Shown piece by piece: positions 41,130 to 50,358 of a stretch of 64,000 bases of DNA (the first letter of the stretch is position 1; each line of letters begins with the position of its first letter). The notes below the pieces were generated by a model. That model ran no database searches and was not told where the DNA came from. It saw only the letters and a program-made list of their open reading frames with translations. Where the stretch lies: the NCBI GenBank assembly GCA_913058265.1, contig CAJXPQ010000002.1:248001-312000 (forward strand). The letters are read 5' to 3'. This stretch comes from an uncultured Oligoflexia bacterium (GTDB lineage: Bacteria; Bdellovibrionota; Bacteriovoracia; Bacteriovoracales; Bacteriovoracaceae). The position numbers and the translations under genes were made by a program.

Positions 41130-43052
41130 TTATAAAGCTAAGTTTGAAAGTTCTGAGATAAGATCTTGAGATCTATGCACAAAGTCCTTTCTTTTATCAT
41201 CCGTTAAACCCTCACCACTAATGGCCGCAAGGTCTTGGATATGATGACAAATCTTTTCTGATAGATCTTTTTTACTATCAGCTAATTTGAAAGCATTCTT
41301 TACAAGGTTGTGAGAAGGGTTAAGAACTAATGTTTTCTTAGATGGCATTTCCATACCAGCATTTCCCATCGCCTTTGTCATTTGCTGAAAGCGCTTCATT
41401 TGCTCGTCAACTTTAAAGTAAGCCGCTGTGGTAGAATTCTTAAAGTTCTTAACTTCAATTTCCATTGTCGCAGGAGTTTTTTCATCCGTTGCTCCAACAA
41501 GAATATTTGTAAAGAGGTCTTTAATTTTCATATCATCTTCTGATGCATTTTCTGTTTCAAGAACATCTTCGATAGCATTATCAACTAACTTATATTTGAT
41601 TGCCTCATCGCCTTGTTTTTGCATTTCTGTATGTTGCATAAAGTGAGGATCAATATAGTTATCTGTTGTGATCGCGTGAACACCTTCTGTTAAAAGCTGT
41701 GTTCGAAGATTTGCGTCACTTGCATGCTCTTCAAAGTAAACAATAGTATCTTTAAGCTTCTCAGTATGCTTTTCAGGGATAGATTCTTTGTACTCAGAAA
41801 GTGTTACTAGCTTATCTTCTGAGTTTTTAAATAGAATTCTGTCTCTCATAAGTTCATCAAATTTCGGATCCGATACAACACCATACTTTGTGAATAGCCC
41901 AATATCTTCCCAAGATGAATCATAAGCAGATCTATCATTTTTAAATCTCTTTTTAAGAGATTCAGCAACTTTCTTAACAATATAGTTTGAGATTTTCTTA
42001 ATGTTTGGGTCACCCTGTAGAGCAGATCTTGAAACGTTAAGTGGGATATCAGTTGAATCAATTGTTCCCTTAAGAAGAGATAAAAATTCAGGAATAACAT
42101 CTTTAACGTTATCACTAACAAATACTTGCTTACAGTAAAGCTTAATTGTTGATTCATTTACGGGCTTGTTAGGGTTTAGCTTTGGAAAGAATAAAACCCC
42201 TTGAAGTGTAAATGGATGGTCGACATTTAAGTGTAACCAAAAGAGAGGTTCTGGATCCATTGGATATAATTTTTTATAAAAGTCTTTATAGTCTTGATCT
42301 GATAGTGATGCAGGATCTTTTTTCCAAAGAGGTTCAGTATCATTTATGATATCAGTGTCAGGTATAGGCTTTTTATCTTCTTCTTTTTCAGCTGCAGCGT
42401 TCTCTGCTGTGATCTTTGCAATATCATTTAGATCTTTAAGATAGATTGAGTAAGGCATGAAGTTACAGTATGAACTTAGAGTTTCTCTCGTTTTCCATGA
42501 GTCTAGAAATTCTTTACTTTCTTCATTAATATGAAGTGTAATTTCAGTTCCAACAGTTGTTTTATCTGAATCAGAAAATTCGTAATCTGTATTTCCTTCA
42601 CATGTCCACTTGGTAGCTTTTGCACCTTCTTCCATAGATAGAGATTCAACTTCAACTTTATCAGCGACCATAAATGCAGAATAGAAACCTAATCCGAATT
42701 TACCGATAATATCATTGCTTTCTTCTCCAGAGTCTTTCATCTTTTGGACAAATTCTTCAGCTCCTGAGAATGCTAATTGAGCGATATATTTTTCAACATC
42801 GGCTTCGTTCATCCCAAGACCGTTATCTTTAAAAGTAATAGTCTTAGCTTCTTTATCGAGAAGAACTTGAACTTCACCTGTAGGCATCTCTTGACCTGTT
42901 GTTCTGGCCAAAGTTGTTCTCTTAGTGATGGCATCACAACCATTTGATACTAATTCTCTAATAAAGATATCGTGCTCAGAGTAGAGCCATTTCTTAATAA
43001 TTGGAAAAATATCAGTAGTACTTACCGAGATATGTCCTTTACGCGCTGTCAT
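41130..43052 (-). CDS. htpG: Molecular chaperone HtpG (Hsp90)
   Basis: The 640-residue protein has the three Hsp90 domains. The N-terminal GHKL ATPase shows FIRELVSNGCDAITK, DNGLGMNEADVEKYIAQLAFSG and IGKFGLGFYSAFMVADKV. The middle domain holds LPLNVSRSALQGDPNIKKI (the catalytic Arg loop), and a C-terminal dimerisation domain ends the protein. No charged eukaryotic linker is present beyond a short EKEEDKK. AAGGAG precedes the ATG and a promoter (TTGACT-16-CATATT) lies upstream. It is a stand-alone gene closed by a strong terminator. Confidence 0.97.
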   Translation of the reverse strand: MTARKGHISVSTTDIFPIIKKWLYSEHDIFIRELVSNGCDAITKRTTLARTTGQEMPTGEVQVLLDKEAKTITFKDNGLGMNEADVEKYIAQLAFSGAEEFVQKMKDSGEESNDIIGKFGLGFYSAFMVADKVEVESLSMEEGAKATKWTCEGNTDYEFSDSDKTTVGTEITLHINEESKEFLDSWKTRETLSSYCNFMPYSIYLKDLNDIAKITAENAAAEKEEDKKPIPDTDIINDTEPLWKKDPASLSDQDYKDFYKKLYPMDPEPLFWLHLNVDHPFTLQGVLFFPKLNPNKPVNESTIKLYCKQVFVSDNVKDVIPEFLSLLKGTIDSTDIPLNVSRSALQGDPNIKKISNYIVKKVAESLKKRFKNDRSAYDSSWEDIGLFTKYGVVSDPKFDELMRDRILFKNSEDKLVTLSEYKESIPEKHTEKLKDTIVYFEEHASDANLRTQLLTEGVHAITTDNYIDPHFMQHTEMQKQGDEAIKYKLVDNAIEDVLETENASEDDMKIKDLFTNILVGATDEKTPATMEIEVKNFKNSTTAAYFKVDEQMKRFQQMTKAMGNAGMEMPSKKTLVLNPSHNLVKNAFKLADSKKDLSEKICHHIQDLAAISGEGLTDDKRKDFVHRSQDLISELSNLAL

Positions 43053-43086
43053 ATTTACTCCTTGTTGTTAAAAATCTTACTTAGCA

Positions 43087-43114
43087 AATATGGTGTGAAA
43101 TTCGCCCGAGTCAA
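43087..43114 (-). promoter_or_regulatory. Promoter of htpG
   Basis: Reading the minus strand, TTGACT (43114-43109) and CATATT (43092-43087) are 16 bases apart, 35 bases from the ATG of htpG. No CIRCE-type or sigma-32-type element is seen. Confidence 0.55.
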
Positions 43115-43155
43115 GGTTAGCAAATGAAAAAAATTACCTTATTTATTGAATTTCA

Positions 43156-43184
43156 TTGACCCATAGTGTTGAGCCTCATATATT
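43156..43184 (+). promoter_or_regulatory. Promoter of the asparaginase-like gene
   Basis: TTGACC (43156-43161) and TATATT (43179-43184) are exactly 17 bases apart, the -10 ending 20 bases before the ATG. This is one of the best sigma70-type matches in the window. Confidence 0.6.
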
Positions 43185-43204
43185 CAAGCCATTAGAGAGG
43201 CCAC

Positions 43205-43732
43205 ATGAAAGATTTAAATAAATGGACAAGAATTAATATTATCACCACCGGTGGTACCATAGAGAAAACTTACGATGAAAATGATGGAACTCTTTTTAAT
43301 AGAGAAACTGTTATCAAAAAAAAGCTCAATGATAAGTTAAGACTGCCTTACACTGAAATTGTTATCTCCTCTTTAATGAGTATTGATTCTCTTGATATGG
43401 ACTTAGAGCACCGTCAAAAAATTCTTTATAAAATTACTGACTTAATTGAACAAGAGAAAGCACCCGTTGTTATTCTTCATGGGACAGATACCATGCAGAT
43501 GACTGCTGAATATGTTAAGTCAGAGTTAATTAATCCAGAGGTTCCAATACTTTTTACCGGAGCAATGAAACCTCTTGGTTTTGATGACTCCGATGCCCTC
43601 CAAAATGTTACTGAGGCGCTAATTGCAGCACAAATTCTAAGCGCTGGTGTGTATATCTCCTTTCATAACAGAATCTATGAAATCCCTGGAGCTCGGAAAA
43701 ATAAAGGGATGGGGACTTTTGAGCAGTTTTAG
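43205..43732 (+). CDS. Asparaginase/glutaminase-like one-domain protein
   Basis: The 175-residue protein corresponds to the N-terminal domain of type I/II L-asparaginases (usually 320-350 residues). Both catalytic threonine motifs are visible: IITTGGTIEKTYDEND near 12-28 and VVILHGTDTMQMTAEYV near 88-104, followed by PILFTGAMKP. It has no C-terminal domain and a natural stop, so it belongs to a short family of stand-alone asparaginase-like proteins, not a truncation by mutation. AGAGAGG precedes the ATG. Enzyme activity would need dimerisation; the substrate is uncertain. Confidence 0.85.
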   Translation: MKDLNKWTRINIITTGGTIEKTYDENDGTLFNRETVIKKKLNDKLRLPYTEIVISSLMSIDSLDMDLEHRQKILYKITDLIEQEKAPVVILHGTDTMQMTAEYVKSELINPEVPILFTGAMKPLGFDDSDALQNVTEALIAAQILSAGVYISFHNRIYEIPGARKNKGMGTFEQF

Positions 43733-43781
43733 ATTTGTATAGTTTCACTATTGCTACTATAATTTATCTAAAAGGCTTATT

Positions 43782-44966
43782 ATGTTTAAAAATGCTTCAG
43801 GTATATCTCTTGTCGAAGTTATTATTGCTGGAACAGTGATGATTGGTATCGGTCTTGGCGTTTCAAAAATGACCACAAACGTAAATAAAAATATTAAATT
43901 ATCTGAGAAAAATTTAGAAGTGGTCTCCTTGCTTGGAGAGATGCGAGGAGTTTTATCTGCTCCAACCGCCTGTAAGAATTCATTCGATACACTTAACGGA
44001 AAATTATCCTCACTTTTAGATATTAGAACATTTCAAGGAGCATCAGCCGGAATTAAAAATAGTAATAATGAGTATGTGTTTGAAGTTGATAAAAATTATG
44101 GCTCTTCGGGAGTCAAGCTTAGCTCAATCGAAATAAATGACTCTCAAGACGATGTGGCGATTACAACTAATGGGCAAGGTAGTACAAACTTGTTAATCAC
44201 TTTTGATCGCGGCGAGAAGAGTTCAGGCGTAAGATTTATTTCTAAAAAAATCCGATTAAACGTAAATGCAATAGGCGATAATATTTCGTCGTGTAATGCA
44301 TTTGCTTCTGGAGAGAGTAGTATTTGGACTCGTAATACAGCAGACCCAAATACTATTTATTACAATTATGGAAGTATTGGAGTTGGTACAACAACTCCTG
44401 GATCAAAACTCGAAGTTTATGATGGAAATATTATTGCAAATGATAGCGATAGTAACTTTGTTCAATTGTGGTCTGACAACGCTGTCATTGCGGGAAGAAA
44501 CGGTTCCATGGATTCCTTAAGGTTTGGTTTTGCTGACGATGCATCGGCAACAGGTTGGTCTGAGAAAGTTAGGATCGAAGATAATTCAGGCAATGTTGGA
44601 ATTGGAGTCACTAATCCCCAGGCAAAGTTAGATATTGCCGGTGGAATCAAACTGGGAAGTCCCACTGTATGTAATGCAAGTCTAGAGGGTCTTATCAAGT
44701 ACGATCCAGGGGTTCCGGGTCTTACTAAAAAGGGATTAAGCTTTTGTGATGGAGTCTCCTTTAGAAGGACCTCCCATTTTTTCCCATCAGTATCCCATGC
44801 GACTTTAAAAACATTTCATCCCGACGTAATTATTGGTAACTGTGTAAGTTGGAATACTCTTATCTCTGCGTGTAACCGCTATTGTAGGGCAAGAGGTTAC
44901 TCCTTTGGAACTAGTACAGAGTGTAATGCTGCCGGTGAGAAGTCAGCATGTGGCTGTACATACTAA
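43782..44966 (+). CDS. Prepilin-like protein with phage tail-fibre-like head
   Basis: The 394-residue protein begins MFKNASGISLVEVIIAGTVM, a prepilin signal with cleavage after Gly7 and Glu at +5. The C-terminal half carries tail-fibre-type repeats: GSIGVGTTTPGSKLEVYDG, GNVGIGVTNPQAKLDIAGG and then CNASLEGLIKYD and GLSFCDGVSFRRT. These VGIGTxxPxxKLDV modules occur in phage tail proteins and adhesins that trimerise. The last 60 residues have six cysteines (CVSW, CNRYCRARG, CNAAGEKSACGC). A pilus-tip adhesin is likely. It lies 50 bases after the asparaginase gene and is unrelated in sequence to the pilins at 11-16 kb apart from the pilin start. Confidence 0.78.
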   Translation: MFKNASGISLVEVIIAGTVMIGIGLGVSKMTTNVNKNIKLSEKNLEVVSLLGEMRGVLSAPTACKNSFDTLNGKLSSLLDIRTFQGASAGIKNSNNEYVFEVDKNYGSSGVKLSSIEINDSQDDVAITTNGQGSTNLLITFDRGEKSSGVRFISKKIRLNVNAIGDNISSCNAFASGESSIWTRNTADPNTIYYNYGSIGVGTTTPGSKLEVYDGNIIANDSDSNFVQLWSDNAVIAGRNGSMDSLRFGFADDASATGWSEKVRIEDNSGNVGIGVTNPQAKLDIAGGIKLGSPTVCNASLEGLIKYDPGVPGLTKKGLSFCDGVSFRRTSHFFPSVSHATLKTFHPDVIIGNCVSWNTLISACNRYCRARGYSFGTSTECNAAGEKSACGCTY

Positions 44967-45137
44967 TACTATAAGACGACTTGCCCATCCTATAAGCCTC
45001 CTTATCTAGGCATCATTTAGTCGGGTATATCCTTTACCCTCGTGAAATTAGATACTTGGAAGCTGCATCCGGCGATATTATCTAATCCCCTTATAATAGT
45101 TAAATGATAGTAATTACGTGCCGATAAGTTGGGTAGG

Positions 45138-47051
45138 ATGAATAGAACTTTAACTTTGTTACTTATTCTTTGTTTTGGACTGACCTCTTGTTTCGAGCCG
45201 GCCCAAAATGCTCGCACAACTACTGATGCACAAGATGTTACTGGTGGTGGAGCTGTCGGTGGCGGCGGATCTGGTAGCGGTGATGGTGTAACAAATACTG
45301 ACGGAACTGTTGGCGGCGAAGATGATGATATTATTGCAAAGGTTGAAATTCGTCACTTGATTGAGCCTAAGGTCGATGATGATAGTGATGGTGGAGAATA
45401 TAAAAGAAAGTTAACTATTCCAAAAAACTATAATGGCTACCTTTATCTGGCCGGCATCAACATAACATCCCTAAACTCTAAAACTGTAAAAGTTAGGTTT
45501 AACTTTGGTTATGATTCTCAAAGTAAAACAATTGATGCAACTATAAGTACAGCTCCAGGACTTACACCACAAACTAATGTCGAGGTTCTTGTTCTCGATA
45601 TGCGTTCATCTCCTTTCGAGGATGTTCAACTTGTATATGATTTATTTGATTATAATACTTATGACTTTGATGACTCTGGCAGTGATCCCGGAGCATTAAC
45701 TGAACCTGTTACTTCTAATAGAGATGACAATCTTTATTGTAGAGGTTTATCCCTAAAAGATGACCCTACTTATACTGGGACTTTATCTGCAGAATGTGAT
45801 GCAACAGATAGCGTTTGTAAGTATGCTTATGCAAAAGTTGTAGACAAGGGTCTTGTCTTATCAGGCACGCCTAATATTCCAATTGTTCCTAGTGAAATCA
45901 ATGCCATGAGTGGCTCGCTTGGATACTATGAAGATACTGAAGCTATAAAGTTACAACGTTGTCTTCCTGATGATCCAAGTCTAAGTGCAATCTTATTTGC
46001 ATTCGATGCTGCAAATCCTTTTTCTGCCTACAATGAAACAAGTACTAATAAAATTGATGATGAGTTTTATATTTACCAAGGTCCTTATAGAACAATCAAC
46101 TCTGATCAATGGGAAATTAAAGACAATGCTATGTATGGGCCGTTTGGGATCTTTGGTGATCTCATGAATGCAGCAGATATTGATTCCGGATATAAGAGTA
46201 AGTTATTTCCACTTTATACAAAATCAGATTTTTTAAAAGATGAACAATATCTTGGAAGTATTACTCCTGATGACGAAAAAGAAGTTCTGACTATGCCGAG
46301 TAACGGTGAGTCTTTTTGGATGGATGGCTGTAATGAAAGAGCTAGAACTGTTCATAATATTACCGGTGAAAGTATTGGTTCTTGTTCTGTCACAGCAACT
46401 ATCGAAATCATCGCAATTGATGATGATTTAAAAGAAACAGTTGTAGATATAACTGATGAAGTAAAACTTCAATTAGTTAAACCAACTCAGTTAGATACAG
46501 CAGGGGATAACGTTCTGCTTTCTAGTTTTCAACAGTGTTCAAGTTCTTCCCAATGTGGATCAGATTCTTGTTGTATCAATAAGAGATGTTGGTCAAAAAC
46601 GATTGTCTCTCAATGTGTAGAGGATCTGCCAAACTATGGAAATAAAGTCACTGGAGAATCTTGTACTTCTGATTACCAATGCTCTAGTTATTGTTGTAAT
46701 ACAATCGATGGACGATGTGCTCCACATGATACAGTTTCTGAGAACCCAGTTCTTTGTTCTAAGCCAAGTGGTCAAGCATGTGTGGCCAAAGAGTGGTGTA
46801 TGAAGCACCCAGTTACAACTTGTGCAATTGTCTTAACTAATACAGATCCACTAGGAAACAAAACTTGTGCTCTTCGTTGTATTACTGCCGAGGTATTTGG
46901 TGAGTGTGTATCCTCTGACGGTGTTGGAGTAGGAAGTTGTGTTCCACCAACTCAGCCAGCATCACCTACATATAACCCGACTGATCCAAATCGCTGTGAT
47001 GAGGCCATAACACTTGATCAACTAATCGAATTAGCAAATAACCCTCAATAA
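45138..47051 (+). CDS. Large Cys-rich secreted lipoprotein
   Basis: The 637-residue protein has a lipobox signal (MNRTLTLLLILCFGLTSCFE, LTSC). A Gly/Ser/Thr/Asp-rich linker follows (about 27-65, AVGGGGSGSGDGV), then a beta-rich region of about 400 residues with acidic spots (DDDSDG near 80, DDSGSD). Near the C-terminus two Cys-clusters appear (QCGSDSCCINKRC and QCSSYCCN), the kind seen in small disulphide domains. An alternative TTG three codons earlier gives the same signal. No enzyme motif is seen. It probably sits on the outer membrane or is released. Confidence 0.7.
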   Translation: MNRTLTLLLILCFGLTSCFEPAQNARTTTDAQDVTGGGAVGGGGSGSGDGVTNTDGTVGGEDDDIIAKVEIRHLIEPKVDDDSDGGEYKRKLTIPKNYNGYLYLAGINITSLNSKTVKVRFNFGYDSQSKTIDATISTAPGLTPQTNVEVLVLDMRSSPFEDVQLVYDLFDYNTYDFDDSGSDPGALTEPVTSNRDDNLYCRGLSLKDDPTYTGTLSAECDATDSVCKYAYAKVVDKGLVLSGTPNIPIVPSEINAMSGSLGYYEDTEAIKLQRCLPDDPSLSAILFAFDAANPFSAYNETSTNKIDDEFYIYQGPYRTINSDQWEIKDNAMYGPFGIFGDLMNAADIDSGYKSKLFPLYTKSDFLKDEQYLGSITPDDEKEVLTMPSNGESFWMDGCNERARTVHNITGESIGSCSVTATIEIIAIDDDLKETVVDITDEVKLQLVKPTQLDTAGDNVLLSSFQQCSSSSQCGSDSCCINKRCWSKTIVSQCVEDLPNYGNKVTGESCTSDYQCSSYCCNTIDGRCAPHDTVSENPVLCSKPSGQACVAKEWCMKHPVTTCAIVLTNTDPLGNKTCALRCITAEVFGECVSSDGVGVGSCVPPTQPASPTYNPTDPNRCDEAITLDQLIELANNPQ

Positions 47052-47140
47052 AAACGATATCTAATTAATTAAATTTGATTCGTTGCCAATGAAAGTATAA
47101 ACTGTGCTGGTGATGAGTTTAACCCAAAAGGATTAGGTAT

Positions 47141-47569
47141 ATGCTGCCAGAGTTAGAAAATTGTATTTTAGATCATATTGCAATTGCTGTGGAGAATATT
47201 GAAGACTCAGTAGAGACGTTCTCCAAACTGGGGTTGAAGTTTGATAGTAAACGAGAGATCGTTGAATCTCAGAAAGTTAAAACTGCGTTTTGTCCGATTG
47301 ATGAAAATGCCAAAATAGAATTACTGGAACCAACTTCTGAAGACTCTACCATTGCTAAATTTATAGCAAAGAAGGGAGCAGGACTTCATCATCTATGCTT
47401 TACTGTTAAGGATGTCACAAAGAAGCAAGCTGAGCTAGAGAGTTCAGGCATTAAGTTTATTTATGAAAAACCCTTTCATGGGGCACATAATTGTCTTGTA
47501 AATTTTATTCACCCAAAGTCGATGAATGGAATTCTTATTGAACTTTCACAAACGACTAAAGGATTATAG
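47141..47569 (+). CDS. mce: Methylmalonyl-CoA epimerase
   Basis: At 142 residues, this enzyme is a VOC-fold protein that interconverts the two methylmalonyl-CoA stereoisomers in propionate metabolism. The repeated beta-alpha-beta units show LDHIAIAVENIEDSVETF and, in the second, GLHHLCFTVKDVTKKQAEL. The metal ligands would be the His in each (LDHIA and HHLCF) and Glu in ILIELSQ, and the middle KIELLEPT segment is typical. No mutase gene lies in the window. The rhomboid-like gene overlaps its stop by one base. Confidence 0.93.
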   Translation: MLPELENCILDHIAIAVENIEDSVETFSKLGLKFDSKREIVESQKVKTAFCPIDENAKIELLEPTSEDSTIAKFIAKKGAGLHHLCFTVKDVTKKQAELESSGIKFIYEKPFHGAHNCLVNFIHPKSMNGILIELSQTTKGL

Positions 47570-48300
47570 TGCAGTCACAAATGTATGTTCCACCACTTTC
47601 AAAACTTAACAAATACATCATAATTCTTTATGTCGCATTGTTTATTCTTGGTAAGATTCTTCTTTCAAACGGAATTAATTTATCAAGCTATCTTGCCTTA
47701 ACATCTGGTGGAATCAAGTCAGGATTGATTTTTCAACTCATAACTTTTCCATTTATAGATACTCAATTTATTACGGTGCTGTTCAATTGTCTTATTCTTT
47801 GGTTCATTGGAAGTGAACTTGAAAATAAGTGGAGCGCATTGTTCTACGTGAAGTTTTTGGGAGTTGTTACCTATCTTCCTGGTGTTGTCTTTCTGTTGAT
47901 GGGATTAATTATTGGGAAGAGTATGAACTTCGTCCCGTACTTTGGACTGAATGGTCTCAACTTAGGACTTCTTGTTGCCTATGCAATGATATTCTCCGAA
48001 AGAACTATGCTTTTTATGTTCATTTTTCCTATGAAGGCGAAGTATTTCTGCATGCTTTTGGCCGGGGTTGAAATGTATATGGCCTTGTCAGGTAATGCTT
48101 ATTCCAGCTCATGGATGCACCTTCTTTCTATGGGGCTTGCATATGGATATTTGTGCTATATGTCATATGTCGCTAGAGGTGGCAGTCTTATGGCCTATAA
48201 GGCCAAAATGGATCGTGAAAAAATGAAAGGCAAGCTTACTCTCATCAAGAATGAAGAAGAAGAGAAGCCAAAATCATCTGATCCCAAGTATTGGCAGTAG
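47569..48300 (+). CDS. Rhomboid-fold membrane protein with Asn in place of the catalytic Ser
   Basis: The 243-residue protein has about six hydrophobic spans. The region YFGLNGLNLGLLVAYAMIF followed by MLFMFIFPMKAKYF, and SSWMHLLSMGLAYGYL further on, aligns by eye with rhomboid intramembrane proteases (GASGAxxGL...P...HLxGxxxGY). The catalytic Ser of GASG is Asn (GLNG) while the His of the last helix is kept. It is therefore probably an inactive pseudo-rhomboid that binds or chaperones membrane proteins. A cytoplasmic basic/acidic tail (KMKGKLTLIKNEEEEK) closes the protein. It starts at GTG overlapping mce; ATG 47581 is an alternative. Confidence 0.7.
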   Translation: MQSQMYVPPLSKLNKYIIILYVALFILGKILLSNGINLSSYLALTSGGIKSGLIFQLITFPFIDTQFITVLFNCLILWFIGSELENKWSALFYVKFLGVVTYLPGVVFLLMGLIIGKSMNFVPYFGLNGLNLGLLVAYAMIFSERTMLFMFIFPMKAKYFCMLLAGVEMYMALSGNAYSSSWMHLLSMGLAYGYLCYMSYVARGGSLMAYKAKMDREKMKGKLTLIKNEEEEKPKSSDPKYWQ

Positions 48301-48370
48301 GCTCTTTACAAATTTTGCCAAGATATGATAGAAAATGAACAAATTAGATAAAAAGTAAAAGGGAAGTAAT

Positions 48371-48520
48371 ATGAAATTAGCTAAAGCATTATCAGAAAAA
48401 GTACTTGATGTTCGTTTAATGGATAGATTATTAGCAGAAGGTAAAATTACAAAAGCAGAAATCGATGCTCAACTTTCTAAACTTGAAGATGAAGAAGGTA
48501 ATTACTCTCAAGTAGAGTAG
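48371..48520 (+). CDS. Small acidic/basic helical protein (49 residues)
   Basis: A short frame with a good ribosome-binding site (GGGAAG eight bases before the ATG) encodes 49 residues starting MKLAKALSEKVLDVRLMDRL and ending DEEGNYSQVE. It is predicted helical and charged, without a signal or membrane span. The segment LLAEGKITKAEIDAQLSKLED is amphipathic, suggesting a protein-binding helical hairpin. Codon usage is like that of its neighbours. It has no recognised family. Confidence 0.7.
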   Translation: MKLAKALSEKVLDVRLMDRLLAEGKITKAEIDAQLSKLEDEEGNYSQVE

Positions 48521-48524
48521 GCTT

Positions 48525-48995
48525 TTACTGTATAATAAACTTGGTAAAGAGAATTTTCTTTATCAATTTTTTCTTAGAAAACTCATTAAATTTATTTTTA
48601 ATTCTTTCCTCAAGGATAAGTCTCCCTGTAACTGAATTCAACTCACTTGGACGCATATTGCCGCCAATATCAATTAGTATATCAAAAATGAAGGGCTTCA
48701 TTTGAGTCACTGTTTCTCTGTCAGCTTCCTCAAACAATATAATGTTCATTTGTGTATTTAGGAATCTAAGTCTGGCTTCTCTAGAGTATAGGTTTACAAG
48801 AATTTCATCTAGAACTACCGGTGGTTTCTGATATTCATTTACCGAGTTTTCAATCAGGTTTCCAAACTCCGCGTCTTGAGCGGTAGGAGCTGGATTCATT
48901 TGTGTATGAGCGAATACTACTAAGCCTGTAGCTGCTAGAACCACAACACCGTTGAGCATAAGAAGAATTTTGTCGAGGCCAGAGTTCCCTGTCAT
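48525..48995 (-). CDS. FliL-like flagellar basal-body-associated protein
   Basis: The 156-residue protein has a short N-terminal cytoplasmic stretch, one transmembrane helix (MLNGVVVLAATGLVVFAHT) and a periplasmic domain with the FliL pattern: LDEILVNLYSREARLRFLNT, then a pairing of PFIFDILIDIGGNMRPSELN and LILEERIKNKFNE, ending ILFTKFIIQ (FliL proteins end VYFTxFVxQ). FliL surrounds the stator and supports torque at high load. It is not in a flagellar cluster here, so it may be a paralogue. Confidence 0.8.
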   Translation of the reverse strand: MTGNSGLDKILLMLNGVVVLAATGLVVFAHTQMNPAPTAQDAEFGNLIENSVNEYQKPPVVLDEILVNLYSREARLRFLNTQMNIILFEEADRETVTQMKPFIFDILIDIGGNMRPSELNSVTGRLILEERIKNKFNEFSKKKLIKKILFTKFIIQ

Positions 48996-49033
48996 GAAAT
49001 TATACTAACATAACAGGGGGGGATTATATATAT

Positions 49034-50152
49034 TTAGAGATATTTTCCTGGGTCTAGTGGTGTAAATGGTAATTCTAAATCTTGAGCGACTTGCTCGTAT
49101 ACTAGATCACCCTTGTATATATTTACTCCAAGTGCAAGAGGCTGGTCCATAGCAATAGCTTTATCTACACCATGATTTGCAAGCATTCTTGCATACCTAA
49201 GCGTGACATTAGTAAGTGCGTATGTCGATGTTCTTGGTACAGCTCCTGGCATATTTGCTACACAGTAGTGGATAACTCCATCTACTTCAAAGGTAGGATT
49301 TTGGTGAGTTGTTGGCTTACAGGTCTCAATACATCCACCTTGATCAACAGCAATATCAACAACAACAGATCCAGGCTCCATCTTAGAAATCATATCTCTT
49401 GTTACTAGTTTCGGTGCCTTTGCTCCAGCAACTAGTACGGCCCCAATAACTAGATCAGAGTTAATTACGGCTTCTTCAATATTTTGTGCATTAGAGTAAA
49501 GTGTTGTGACTCTATTATCAAAAAGGTCATCCATCTCTGCTAAACGCTTAACGCTTAAATCAATACAAGTAACGTCGGCCCCAAGTCCCATTGCCATTTT
49601 TGCAGCATTTGTTCCGGCAATACCACAACCAATAATGGTTACTCTTGCTCTGTGAACACCCGGTACACCACCGAGAAGTATTCCTTTACCACCTTTGTCT
49701 TTTTGTAAGCACATCGTACCAACCTGTGTAGACATTCTTCCAGCAACTTCAGACATTGGAACAAGTAATGGAAGAGAGTTGTCTGGGTATTGAATTGTCT
49801 CGTAGGCAATACATGTTGAGCCTGATTTCATTAGTCCTTCAGTTAGTGGTTTATCTGCTGCTAAGTGAAGGTAAGTGTAAAGAATATGATGAGGTCTTAG
49901 TAAAGCAATCTCTACTGGTTGAGGTTCCTTAACTTTTACAATCATCTCGCCTTTTGCAAAACAATCTTCAAGAGAATTTAGAATTGTAGCACCTGCTTCA
50001 ACATACATTTCATCAGTGATACCAATTCCTAGACCTGCTGTCGTTTGAACAAATAACTCATGTCCATCTTGAACAAGTTGTCTGACACCAGAAGGTACTA
50101 AACCAACTCTACTTTCATTATTTTTAATTTCCTTAGGAACTGCAATTTTCAT
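49034..50152 (-). CDS. ald: Alanine dehydrogenase
   Basis: The 372-residue enzyme catalyses NAD-dependent interconversion of L-alanine and pyruvate plus ammonia. MKIAVPKEIKNNESRVGLVPSG is the family N-terminus, preceded by GAGGTC at the right distance; an in-frame TTG/ATG 25 codons further up has no Shine-Dalgarno. Further signatures are the active-site YLHLAADKPLTE, GVHRARVTIIGCGIAGTNAAKM (NAD-binding Rossmann loop) and the C-terminal TNVTLRYARMLANHG. It is a single gene with a long AT-rich upstream region shared with the divergent M16 genes. Confidence 0.95.
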   Translation of the reverse strand: MKIAVPKEIKNNESRVGLVPSGVRQLVQDGHELFVQTTAGLGIGITDEMYVEAGATILNSLEDCFAKGEMIVKVKEPQPVEIALLRPHHILYTYLHLAADKPLTEGLMKSGSTCIAYETIQYPDNSLPLLVPMSEVAGRMSTQVGTMCLQKDKGGKGILLGGVPGVHRARVTIIGCGIAGTNAAKMAMGLGADVTCIDLSVKRLAEMDDLFDNRVTTLYSNAQNIEEAVINSDLVIGAVLVAGAKAPKLVTRDMISKMEPGSVVVDIAVDQGGCIETCKPTTHQNPTFEVDGVIHYCVANMPGAVPRTSTYALTNVTLRYARMLANHGVDKAIAMDQPLALGVNIYKGDLVYEQVAQDLELPFTPLDPGKYL

Positions 50153-50327
50153 AAATGACCTCATAAAAAAGTTATATAAATATCTAAAATTCGAAATAGT
50201 TATACAGTAAATTACTATTTTTAACACTCAAATATACTTAAAAAGAAATAAAAATTAGTGTTTTTGCTGCGCGTCTATTTCTGTGGAGATTTTCTTTCCC
50301 TCAAAGAGATAAATATCTAAAATTATG

Positions 50328-50333
50328 TATAAT
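50328..50333 (+). promoter_or_regulatory. Candidate -10 box for the M16 peptidase genes
   Basis: TATAAT lies 25 bases before the ATG at 50359. No clear -35 is seen at 17 bases. Confidence 0.3.
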
Positions 50334-50358
50334 GAGACTCTAATAATTGGAGTTAAAA

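Noticed and set aside
44967..45137. Cyclic di-GMP riboswitch before the Cys-rich lipoprotein
   Set aside because: Only a weak GC-rich patch is present; the conserved GEMM core could not be found.
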